Positions 34,902 to 44,862 of a stretch of 64,000 bases of DNA are shown in pieces. Made by a program: the position numbers and the translations under genes. The stretch's first letter is position 1, and each line of letters opens with the position of its first letter. Location: the NCBI RefSeq assembly GCF_003324165.1, contig NW_025407847.1, positions 575,202-639,201 of the forward strand, in the 5' to 3' direction. Below the pieces are notes generated by a model that was given only the letters and a program-made list of their open reading frames with translations, searched no databases and was not told the origin of the DNA. Source of the stretch: Naegleria lovaniensis. Its lineage: Eukaryota > Heterolobosea > Eutetramitea > Acrasida > Naegleriidae.

Positions 34902-35562
34902 GATAGTTGACAAGGAAACGAGTATTATCGTTCGCTTCTTTCAAAAATTGTGGATTGACTCTTTTTATGAAATGATACAACCCTCTTACGTTCCTTCGAT
35001 GCAACTTGGATAAAGATGTACAGATTGAATCCACAATGTTTTTGCATTCAACAATAAATGTTCCAAATCCTCTTTCACTTTAACAAACACTTTCACTTGC
35101 CAATACATTTACATGAACTTGAACTATTGATGTTAATTTTCTAGATGTTTCCTCTTCTGATAAACATTGTTTTTAAAAGAAAACTCGGAAAGTACAGGAA
35201 TGTTCTCCCATAAATTCTCGTCGTTCATCTTTATGGACATTGTGATGCTGGCCAGCGACCAACCACTAACACCGTCAGTGGAAATATTGATGCGGAATCG
35301 TCCTCTATAAAGTCCCTCTCGGGTATGAAAGGCACCATCATATTCTATTACAGAATGGTGGGATGTTTCCTGGAATCAGATGGAACGCTCGAACAAGAGT
35401 TACCACAACTTCCAACAAGACTACAACATGAATCAAAAAGAACAACTCACACGAACTTACGTCATCTATTCATTAATTTTGTCTCGATAACACAAATGGA
35501 ATATTCCCTATTTAAAAATTTCAACGAGTTCCAAATAAAGTTTAGTGGTTTTTCCAAAGGAC
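34902..35562. other. Spacer with a minor minus-strand open frame
   Basis: 660 bases between the NHL gene and the Cys-rich gene. On the minus strand, 35133-35372 is open with sensible-looking residues (see separate entry). The plus-strand frame at 35325-35624 overlaps it and has no recognisable content. Otherwise nothing is seen; the last 100 bases likely carry the promoter of the Cys-rich gene. Confidence 0.35.
35133..35372 (-). CDS. Possible short exon or gene remnant, unknown
   Basis: This minus-strand frame is open for about 78 codons and lacks an initiating ATG at its 5' end. It reads FHTREGLYRGRFRINIST then VSGWSLASITMSIKMNDE, with alternating hydrophobic strands typical of a beta-sandwich edge. 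The upstream side ends at TTCCAG, a plausible splice acceptor, so it may be a final exon; I found no convincing upstream exon. A relic of a broken gene is equally possible. Confidence 0.28.
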   Translation of the reverse strand, partial: QETSHHSVIEYDGAFHTREGLYRGRFRINISTDGVSGWSLASITMSIKMNDENLWENIPVLSEFSFKNNVYQKRKHLEN

Positions 35563-35910
35563 ATGAACCCCAAAACAAAAAACATAATGAACATGGTCAA
35601 ACCAAGAAATCTCACTCATACTAGCATTTTGCTTTTCATTCTAGCTTTGGGCATTATGATTCTTGTCATTCATTCGTGTCAGGATCACCTCAATCGTGTT
35701 GAGGCACAACGTTATCCTTGTAAACATACATGCACCTTCCATTGTCGATATGGTTACTATCGCGATTTTTATCGGTGTTGTCGATGCAAACCAAAACCAT
35801 GTAAAATATTCATTTGTCATCGACAATGTAAATATGGCTTCAGTTATGATCGATATGGATGTCAGAATGGATGCAGATGTAGACGAAGACGAGTTCGATG
35901 GATTCCATAA
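35563..35910 (+). CDS. Small secreted Cys-rich protein, antistasin-like
   Basis: 115 residues from the ATG at 35563 (an upstream in-frame GTG is not used). The signal peptide or anchor is ILLFILALGIMILVI. Two Cys-rich modules follow: CKHTCTFHCRYGYYRDFYRCCRC and CHRQCKYGFSYDRYGCQNGCRC (both shown in part). The C-x(3)-C-x2-G-x3-D-x2-x-C-x-x-C-x-C spacing resembles antistasin-type inhibitor modules. The end is Arg-rich (RRRRVRW). A secreted protease inhibitor or antimicrobial basic peptide is possible; the match is by cysteine spacing only and no activity can be claimed. Confidence 0.62.
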   Translation: MNPKTKNIMNMVKPRNLTHTSILLFILALGIMILVIHSCQDHLNRVEAQRYPCKHTCTFHCRYGYYRDFYRCCRCKPKPCKIFICHRQCKYGFSYDRYGCQNGCRCRRRRVRWIP

Positions 35911-36022
35911 TAACGTCGTTTTACCAGTGACAACTCATTAAATTTCACCTCATTGGTTGTGTTTTAAATTTATTAATCTTCAAACACAATAATGAATAAT
36001 TTCTTGTGTCCAATCAAGACCA

Positions 36023-39000
36023 TTACAAAATATATTCAAATGACATTTCTCGCTTCAATCTTGTGTAGCCATAATATCTCCACTTGATGAAATTAACTCC
36101 AATCTCCGTCCTCTCTCCAGATATTTCATTATTCAAAACTTTTCGATATTCACTTTCAATTTCCTTAAATGTCAGGCGATAGGGAGTAACGTAATAATCG
36201 CCACGAACAAAGTATGGATTTCTTCTTGCCCTTCTGCGATATCTAGAATGGAAATGTCTCCAATAAATGTGACGAGTCTCATTTTCAATTCTAAACCATT
36301 GCCACTTGCTATAGCTGCGTGTATAAGGGTTATTCACCCAAATGACAGGAATTTCTCGAATAAAGTTTGGTAAATGATTTTTCTGAATCAAACGTTTGGT
36401 AAGTAATTCATGATAAGGTAGATAGGCCTGAAAGCATTTCATTTTCGACATGGTAAAGAAATAATCAAACATGCAAAAGGAATATTAGTGTGACACGATT
36501 AACAATTTTTCACACTTGAACTTACATCTTCGTAAAAATTTCTCGCATGAGGATGGAATGACCCAATCATATCTTGCCTTCCAGGATTTTCTGTAACAAA
36601 CTCAAATCTTATTTTAGTGTTTGACAAGTTCGAATTCAAATCATTCAAATGATAGACAACCTTAAAATCCAATTTAGGATTTTCAGTTCCAAATAGTCTC
36701 ACATGTTCTCCTTGACGATCATTCATTGCTTTTTCGAATGTCTGGAAATATTTAAATTGTTGAGATGGATGTCTTTGTTTTTGATCAATAAAAACAAAAC
36801 CAGAGTAATCCGATTCATTTAACCAGCCATCTTTGTGATATTCTTTACCAATTCCAATACGTGTATCGATACAACTATTGAAACGACGTTCTGTATGCAT
36901 TGTAGTGGCTGTATTGATACTATGACGAAGTCGAATTTCGTTCAACAAGAGTAGGGCCAACCCACGACAATTACTGGCAATCGGTTGTGGGATGCGTTTG
37001 ATTCTATTGGTAATGGTTTCTTGAATGGGATGCATGAGACCTTCACGTCTGTATTGTGAATGGGGTCGCAATGTCGAGTCATGAACAGTATTGTTATTAC
37101 AAAAAACCTCTCCTGAAACACAACAACTTACCTTATGAATGTCCTGTTGTGACCTGGAACAAGTATTTTGTATCCTCTCGAAATGTAGTATTTGAATAAT
37201 CTTTTTTCATAGGTATAAGATTGACGATCAATGTCCACCATATTATAACCTTGTGTGATGGCACGTTTTCCTCTCTGAGTAGTGTAAACTTCTTTACCGT
37301 CAAATGCAAAACAACTACTATCCAAATCAAATCCTACCAAAACTTCAGAAATATTCTTGTAGAGTCTTAATACAATTTGAACATCTCTTTTTGAAGTTTT
37401 GAAAGTAATGGCATGACCAGATCTACAAATTAACACATCGTCACCAGACACATTTCTTTTGACCACTTCGAAAATGTGTCTTATTTTCCCAATGGCAGCC
37501 TTTTCATCTAACGCATAGATAAACAGATCGATATCTGAGTAATGATTGTCCCATTTGTGTCTGTTACTGTGGTAATGAATAGATGCTGCCTTTTCAGGCA
37601 TATCAATAAGTGAATAAATATCATTTCTTAATTCGTAACGTGTTCTCCTTATTGATCTCAATGAAATGTCTCTAATGGTTGGCATTTTGGTAATCATAGT
37701 TGCGACACTACCTCCTGCCATGATGACATTGGACCAATCCAAACCATCCAACATGCCCTCTGTGAAATGATGGTAATTGAATAAAAACTCTTCGATGGAC
37801 GAAACTACTTGAGGTTCACACAATGGTCCATGTAACGTGTTACTGGGAACATCTTGAAACAATAAAGAGTCTCTGGAGAGTTGCGGAGCCAATTTACATG
37901 GCTTAAAATGGGAAAGAGAAGACAGCATTGGAATTAACAGGGAATTGCTCGCTCGTTCCAGTTGTGGAGAGTTTCGATGTGAAACAAAAGCTCTTCGTAA
38001 CATGTCTTCTTGAATTTTGATGGCCCAATTTTCTTCACCAATGATATTTCTCAAATTTGGAAACGAGCATCTGTTCACGTATGATTGAAATTCTTCAAAA
38101 TTATAGTATTGACAGGAGAGAGTTGTGATGGATTTGTTCGAGTCGAGCCAAGCAAAATCTTCACTGCTCAACTCTTTCGCGTTTTTCATGTATTTTAACA
38201 TGAGAGATACTTCCTTACCACCATCTAATAAAATTTGAGAAGCATCATGTTGAGTCTCAGATGCAGTAGTGAGGTGTGAAAGTGCCAACTCAAAAAACAA
38301 CGTGTCTTTGAAATCACATAATTCTTCAATCGTGAATTTGTATGAGTCCAAATGGGTGGTAAAAACAACTTGTGAGTGCGCAATTTTGGAGTAGTGCTCT
38401 TTCAATAATTGAGTGGATTTGTCTTGAGATGGCAAATTTAATTCTGAAGCGAGATCCATTGCCTTATTTTCATCGGTATCATTCACTGAATCATGTTTTC
38501 TCGATGTCTCGAGTTGATGGTTTTGAATTTCTTGTAGCATTTCTTGCATGCGTTGATCGAGGGACAATTTTTGTTGAGCTACTACCAAATCAAATGGATT
38601 CAACCTAAAATCGATAATAATCAGATTAATACAATCTACAAGAGATGTCAAGGAAAAGAACATGCATTCTTCTTTCAGTTGTATCAGCTCGCCAATGCTC
38701 TTTTTTGATAAATATTTTTTGAGAGAGTCTTTTCCTTGATGAGCAATTCTCATACATTGCACCATGTCTTGAAATCGAATGGGATCACGATCCAACAAGA
38801 TGTTGCCATTCAAATCAACATCAATCGGAAGAGCCTTTTCAGACGACAAAGATGACTTGTTGGAAAGACGAGTGTTGTGATGATCGAACAATAGAGAAAA
38901 TAAATTCTTATTGTTCTTGCAATTTGATGATGTCAAATTGTTGTCATCTGATGATGATGATGATTCCATCGAATCGCTCTTTCCTTCATGTTCCATGGAG

Positions 39001-39269
39001 GTCCACAATTGTTCTCCAATCACAAAATTCATTCCTCTAATATTTAATTTGAGAGTTTTTTCATCATTCAATCCGACGATTGATTGGTTATTATGGGCAG
39101 CTTCCACTGGTTGATGTTGTTCGGAATCATCAAAGATTTTCAGCTGCGAAAGAAGAAATTCTAAATCCCGTTGCTCCTTCAGAATTTGTTGGAAGGAGGC
39201 CGAAACATCAGCAGGCTTGGTGTCAAACATTTTTTTCCAGTTTTTACTAAAAGTTTGTGTCAACGACAT
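36023..39269 (-). CDS. BTB/T1-like plus nucleotidyltransferase-like protein, three exons
   Basis: Exons 39269-37132, 37048-36526 and 36427-36023 (introns 83 and 98 nt, phases 2 and 0); about 1,021 residues. Near residue 75 a KCTD/BTB-like segment appears (LKLNIRGMNFVIGEQLW, PIDVDLNGNILLDRDPIRF). The middle is helical. Residues about 510-713 resemble a polymerase-beta-fold nucleotidyltransferase: VIMAGGSVATMI, then SDIDLFIYALDEKAA with two Asp, VQIVLRLY, and GFDLDSSCFAFDGKEVY. The GGS plus DxD pattern is the family hallmark. This domain occurs in amoebal and fungal proteins of unknown role. The last exons carry an alpha/beta region with a WVNNPYTRSYSKWQW segment. No signal peptide; cytosolic or nuclear. 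Confidence 0.75.
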
Positions 39270-39561
39270 GATTTACAAAAGACGAGAAAGCAAACCAACA
39301 AGAAGAAGGAGGACTAATAATTGGTATTTATTGAAGAGAAACAACAACCCCAACAAACACATACATTCAAAAAAATTGGCTCAATTTCACATGCACGATT
39401 ATTTGTGAAAATCCGAATAGTTTTGATTTTTGTAATAATTATTTCCAATCTATTTTCCAACAACTGATCTCTCATTCATTGATATTGCATTTGGATTATA
39501 TTCACACCTCAACCTTTCAATCTCAATATTTCATTATCGGAACTTCATCCCAAAGGTCATC
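39270..39561. promoter_or_regulatory. Shared divergent promoter region
   Basis: This 292-base spacer separates the start of the BTB/nucleotidyltransferase-like gene (minus) from the alanyl-tRNA synthetase start (plus) and must carry both promoters. I see no clear motif; A+T content is high. The assignment follows from gene layout only. Confidence 0.4.
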
Positions 39562-42500
39562 ATGAAAAAGTTTCTACTTCTCAATGGAAGATGTACCACT
39601 CTTACCAATAATAATATTTATTATTGGAAAGCAGTGAAATCATCAGTAATACAAGTGGCTCAATTACAACATGATGGTGCTGAATGGCACCAAACGAGTC
39701 CGTCATCATTTTCGAATCGCTGCTTCCATCATCAAATTCCAACATGCACTTCCGATGATTTCTCTAATACAACAAACAATTGGGATTCAAGCCAAGATAA
39801 TAATATCAACCAATCAAAGAACCACTTGTTGTTGTTGCCAAACCACCCATCTTTCATTCCTTCTTCAACCTCCACTTTCGGTCTTTCTTTGTCATCACCC
39901 AAAAAAAATTCGCTAAATTTCCCGAGAGAGCCTTGTAGCTTGTATTCAAAGAGACACTTTTCTCGCAGAATAATCATCTCATCTCCTTTTATTGATCAAG
40001 ACAGCAAGAACATCAAGTGGAATCCACCCATGTCAAATACAAACTACATTAACCCTTCCACTGGAAAGGAGTGGACTTCAAAGGAAATTCGTAAAACATT
40101 TGTTGAATTCTTTGAGAAGAAATATGCACATACTTTTGTGCCAAGTAATTCTGTAATTCCCCATGAAGATCCTACATTGCTCTTTACCAATGCCGGGTAT
40201 GTATTCGCAATTCGTTTTTTACAATCTCCTTTCTAATCGATAATATATGATATTATTTATGAAACTTTGTCCACACGATGGCAATGTGATTCAACAATAC
40301 ATTGCTCTTCAAAATATATTTAATTTCAATCCCTGTCTTGCCATGATGGCTCTCCAACCTACTAATGAATTGTTACTTAATATCATCATGACATTTTCTT
40401 TGACATCATCAATGGTACACCTTGTCTTCATCATCATCATGATGTTCCCGTTGATCAAATATCACTACTACTGCCGAACACTATCAATACTCACACTACA
40501 AAACTCTTCATCAACAAACATAGTATGAATCAATTCAAGGCAATCTTTCTCGGACAAGTTAATCCAGAGTCCAGTTTGGCTAAATTAAAGCGTGCTGTAA
40601 ACTCACAAAAATGTATCCGTGCTGGTGGTAAACATAATGACCTTGATGATGTCGGTAAAGATACCTATCACCATACATTCTTTGAAATGCTCGGTAACTG
40701 GTCATTCGGTGATTATTTCAAGAAGGAAGCTATTGCTTGGGCTTGGGAATTGCTCACTGACGTCTATGGACTTGAAAAGGATAGATTATATGTGACATAC
40801 TTTGGAGGAAATGAAAAACTTGGCTTGCAACCAGACAATGAAGCCAAAGAGTTATGGAAACAATTTGTTCCTGAGAGTCATATTTTACCTGGTAGTATGA
40901 AGGATAACTTTTGGGAAATGGGTGATACTGGCCCATGTGGACCTTGCAGTGAAATTCACTATGATCGTATTGGTGGACGTGATGCTGCTCATCTTGTCAA
41001 TATGGACGATCCAAACGTGATAGAAATTTGGAATAACGTCTTTATGGAATTCAACAGAAAGCCAGATCAATCTTTGGAATATTTACCAGCTCAACATGTG
41101 GATACTGGTATGGGTCTTGAAAGATTGGTATCCATCTTGCAAAACAAGATGAGTAATTATGATACCGATGTTTTCATGCCAATTTTTGATGCTATTCAAA
41201 AAGAAACTGGAGCAAGATCTTACACTGGAAAGTTGGGCAAGGAAGATGTTGACCACATTGACACTGCATATCGTGTGATTGCAGATCACATTCGTACATT
41301 GGTCATTGCCTTATCCGATGGTGGTTATCCTGACAGTACAGGAAGAGGTTACGTTCTTCGTCGTATTGTTCGTCGTGCAGTTAGATTTGGAGAATTTATG
41401 AATGCCAAGAAAGGATTCCTTTCTAGATTGGCTTACATTGTTGTTGAGAATATGGGTGACTTCTTCCCTGAATTACGTAAGAATCCAGAGAAAATAGAAC
41501 AATTGATTGAATCTGAAGAAGATTCCTTTGCCAAGACGCTTCGAGTTGGATTGAAATTCTTTGAAAAAATTACTGGAAAGATGAAGCAAGAAGGAAAGAA
41601 TGTTGTATCTGGTCTAGATGCTTTCAAATTGTACGCTACCTATGGTTTCCCTGCTGACTTGACATTAATTATGGCTCAAGAACAAAATATGACCGTTGAC
41701 ATGATGGCCTATAATGAAGAAATGGAAAAGCACAGACTTCTTTCCGAAGGTGGTAAAGAAGAAGCTAATGCATTGAGGCTTGGTGTTGTTGAGACTGCCA
41801 AGTTACAAAATGAACTCAAAGTTGAACCTACCCAAGACGAGTTGAAATATGTTTGGGAAAATACTACTGCTAAAATTGTTGCTATTTACAGCAACGAATC
41901 TGGATTTATCAATAAGCTTGATTCCGAATGTGATGAAGTCAACATTGGTATCATTTTGGATAGAACAAACTTTTATGCTGAGGGAGGTGGTCAAGCTGCC
42001 GATACTGGTGCTTTGGTTTTAGGAGATTCAGTTTTGAATGTTACCGATGTTCAAAAATTCGCTGGATACATTTTACATATTGTAAATGTTTCAGAATCGA
42101 AATTGTCGAACAATATTACTGTTGGTGCTGACATTTCTTGCCAAGTCGATTTTGAAAGAAGAAAACCAATTGCTGCTAATCACACCACCACTCACATGCT
42201 CAATTTTGCTTTGAGAAAAGTATTTGGAAAAGATTGTGACCAACAAGGTTCAGTTGTCAAGCCAGAAGAATTAAGCTTTGACTACTCTTATTCTCAACCA
42301 AAGGCTCCAACAGATGAGCAATACAAAGAGATTGAATCAATTGTCAACCGTCTCATTACTGAAAATCATCCAGTATATTCCAAGACTCATCACCGTGATA
42401 CTGCCTATGAAATTTCTGGCCTCAGAGCCATGTTTGGAGCAGCTTATGGAGAACAAGTTCGTGTGGTTTCTATTGGTGAAGATGTTGATGAAATCATTAA

Positions 42501-43242
42501 GGACAGAACAAACGAGAGATGGCATACTATTTCCGTTGAGTTCTGTGGTGGTACTCACTTGACTCAAACAAACCAAGCTCAGGAATTTGTGATTGTTACT
42601 GATAAAAGTATTGCTGCTGGTAAGAGACGTATTATTGGTTTGACTAGAGATGCTGCCAAGAAGTCAAAAGATATTGCAAAACAATTCTCACAAAAGATTG
42701 ACGAATTGGAAAAGTTACCAGACGAAACTTATTGTGCTCGTTACTATGAACTCAACTCTGAATTGGATAAACTTGTAGGAGTTCCATTACTTGAAAAGAA
42801 GCATTTGACAAAGAGATTGGAAGAGGCTTATTTGAAGGTGAAAAAGATCCAACAATCACAAAAGAAGGATGATTTGGAAAAGGCTAACCAACTTATCAAG
42901 TCACTCAAAGAAACCATCGACCAAAAATCATTGAAATATCTCGTTTATCAATTGGAGGACGGAAGTGATCAAAAGTTTGTCAAGAAAGTTTGCGAAGCTC
43001 TTACTACTATTCCAGTTTTACTCATTTCTAAGGCTGACGACAAGAACGTAATCGTTATGGCCAACGTTCCAGACCAATTTACTCAAAAACTTTCTGCTAA
43101 TACATGGGTCCAAGAGACGTGCAAGGTTGTGAATGGTAAGGGTGGTGGTAAGCCAACTTTCGCACAAGGACGTGGATCAGATTTGTCCAAAGTTGCTGAT
43201 GCTGTGAAATTGGGTGAGGAAATGGCTACTAAATTCAATTAA
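39562..43242 (+). CDS. AARS: Alanyl-tRNA synthetase, two exons, long N-terminal extension
   Basis: Exons 39562-40196 and 40524-43242 (intron 327 nt, phase 2) give 1,117 residues. It charges tRNA-Ala. The class II core begins at [15 protein letters not shown]; motif 2/3 regions read [17 protein letters not shown] and [13 protein letters not shown], and the terminal [15 protein letters not shown] is typical. The editing site has [11 protein letters not shown] (about 765) and the CGGTH zinc motif (about 885); the C-terminal DHHA1-like part ends with [12 protein letters not shown]. About 150 residues precede the core; they are basic/hydroxylated and acid-poor early on, which suggests a mitochondrial presequence. 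[15 protein letters not shown] could start the cytosolic form, so one gene may supply both compartments (inference). Confidence 0.95.
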
Positions 43243-43443
43243 AAACAGTTGTCCAAAGTTGTTGCATTGAATGAACCTGCATGATGTTGTTTGAAACGAT
43301 TTACAACCGTCAGATGTCGTGAATACAACCCGCCATACTATTCCAACTCAAATCAAGCAACTACAATTGAGTTGGTTCTTCCTTAATACATCGCTCATAA
43401 ATACAACAACAGTAAAAAAACATCTCGATACAACACAGGCGAA

Positions 43444-44424
43444 ATGTTACCGAATCGTACTAGTAAATGGACAAGATTTTACCTTGTAGTAGCTCTTCTT
43501 CTCTGCATGTGCATGGTAATGGTTGCAGCTGCCCCACGTCGTGCAGCAAGAGCCAGTGGAGGTGGGGCAAGGCCACGTGCAACTCCAAGTGCAAGAAGGA
43601 GCAGTGGCGGTGCTGCTGTACGTGGAGGAGGTTCTCGTGGAGCTGCTGCCAAACCACGAGGAGGTGGAGCAGGCACTGCTAAACCAGCTTCCAATGGAGC
43701 TCGTGCTGCGGCTCGTGGAGGAAGAAAGGGAAGAGCTGCTTCTGCTGGATCTTCCCAACAAAGAGCTCAGGGAGCACTGAATCGTCTCGGAGCTGCCAAA
43801 AACAAGCTCAATCAATTGAACAATATGAAGAATCAAGCTTTACAAAAGAGACAACAAGCTTTGGATATGTTAAACAAAGCAAAGGAACAAGCTGGAGCAT
43901 TAACAGGTGAAAAGAATGGAGGTGAAGCAGCAAATGGAGAGCAACAACAAGAAGGAGCTGGTGCAGAGAATAAGGACCCATCGGCAGCTGCTTCCAACAA
44001 TGCTGAACAACCACAACAACAAGCCAATGAAACTCCCCAACAAGAACCATCCAAAGGTGAGACCCAAAATGGTGCTTCTGAAAATCAGAGTTCCGAAGGA
44101 AATTCCCAACAAGGAGCTTCTTCTTCATCGATCTCTGGACCTCAAGAGAATGGAGCTAGTAATAGCAATGGAAATATCGCTATTAACAACAATCATCATA
44201 CACCAGCAGCTTCTTCGCCTCAACAACAAGGTGCTGGCTCTTCATCGAGTGGTGGTTGGTCATCGTCTGCTTCAAGTCCAGCCAGTGCAAGTTCTGAAAA
44301 TTCTTCCTCAGCTCCATACAGCGTTGATTTGGGAGCTGCTTCCAAACATCATGCCGTCGTTAAGAAGGTCAGAAAATTGAGAGGAGGTGGTATCGAGTTG
44401 GTCATTAATGTAAATGTAAAATAA
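43444..44424 (+). CDS. Secreted Ala/Gly/Arg-rich then Gln/Asn-rich low-complexity protein
   Basis: 326 residues. A signal peptide (FYLVVALLLCMCMVMVAAA) is followed by a basic Arg/Gly/Ala region with GGGSRGAAAKPRGGG, a short Gln/Leu/Asn helix (KNKLNQLNNMKNQALQKRQQ), and long Gln, Ser, Asn and Gly tracts. The last 40 residues are more ordered (HAVVKKVRKLRGGGIELVINV). The codon usage of the Arg/Gly part is GC-rich, so many overlapping antisense frames open; they are shadows. Function is unknown; a secreted matrix or adhesive role is speculative. Confidence 0.72.
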   Translation: MLPNRTSKWTRFYLVVALLLCMCMVMVAAAPRRAARASGGGARPRATPSARRSSGGAAVRGGGSRGAAAKPRGGGAGTAKPASNGARAAARGGRKGRAASAGSSQQRAQGALNRLGAAKNKLNQLNNMKNQALQKRQQALDMLNKAKEQAGALTGEKNGGEAANGEQQQEGAGAENKDPSAAASNNAEQPQQQANETPQQEPSKGETQNGASENQSSEGNSQQGASSSSISGPQENGASNSNGNIAINNNHHTPAASSPQQQGAGSSSSGGWSSSASSPASASSENSSSAPYSVDLGAASKHHAVVKKVRKLRGGGIELVINVNVK

Positions 44425-44862
44425 ATGACGACTGACAACAGTTTTGCTTTGAGAAAAACCTTATTTGTCTCTCATGGTGTGATTAACTATTCATTTCAGC
44501 AGCAGTTGGAAAACTGTAAATAGATTCAATTGTATAACGACATCTATGGAATGCACTAGTGATCCAGAAAAGTCATGATCAGTTACAAGTTGTACAACTT
44601 CTACATTGCACCTTCAACGTTGGCCCACATGGAGATGAAAGAGGTCGCTGTTGTTCTGAATTGGTGTCTTCCAAGCTTTGAAAAAGAAGTGTTTTACCTG
44701 CGCAATTTTTCAACCCAGAAAGATGATGACTTGACTTGCGACAGGCTCTATTAGAGTTCTCATGCGCCGTATCCTTTTATCACATTTTAAAAAAATTCAA
44801 AGAACGCACTTGTTCCTTTCTTCGGTTGTTATCTGCCAGTGTTCAAAACATAACAACAAGAG
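44425..44862. other. Intergenic, no gene seen
   Basis: 438 bases between two plus-strand genes. It should carry the promoter of the giant surface-protein gene. No other open frame is supported. Confidence 0.45.

Noticed and set aside
40247-40528. Open frame inside the alanyl-tRNA synthetase intron
   Set aside because: Low-complexity His/Ile-rich translation and exact GT-AG boundaries show it is intron.
43808-44128. Several antisense frames over the Ala/Gly/Gln-rich gene
   Set aside because: They arise from GC-rich repetitive codons of the sense gene and have no independent signal.
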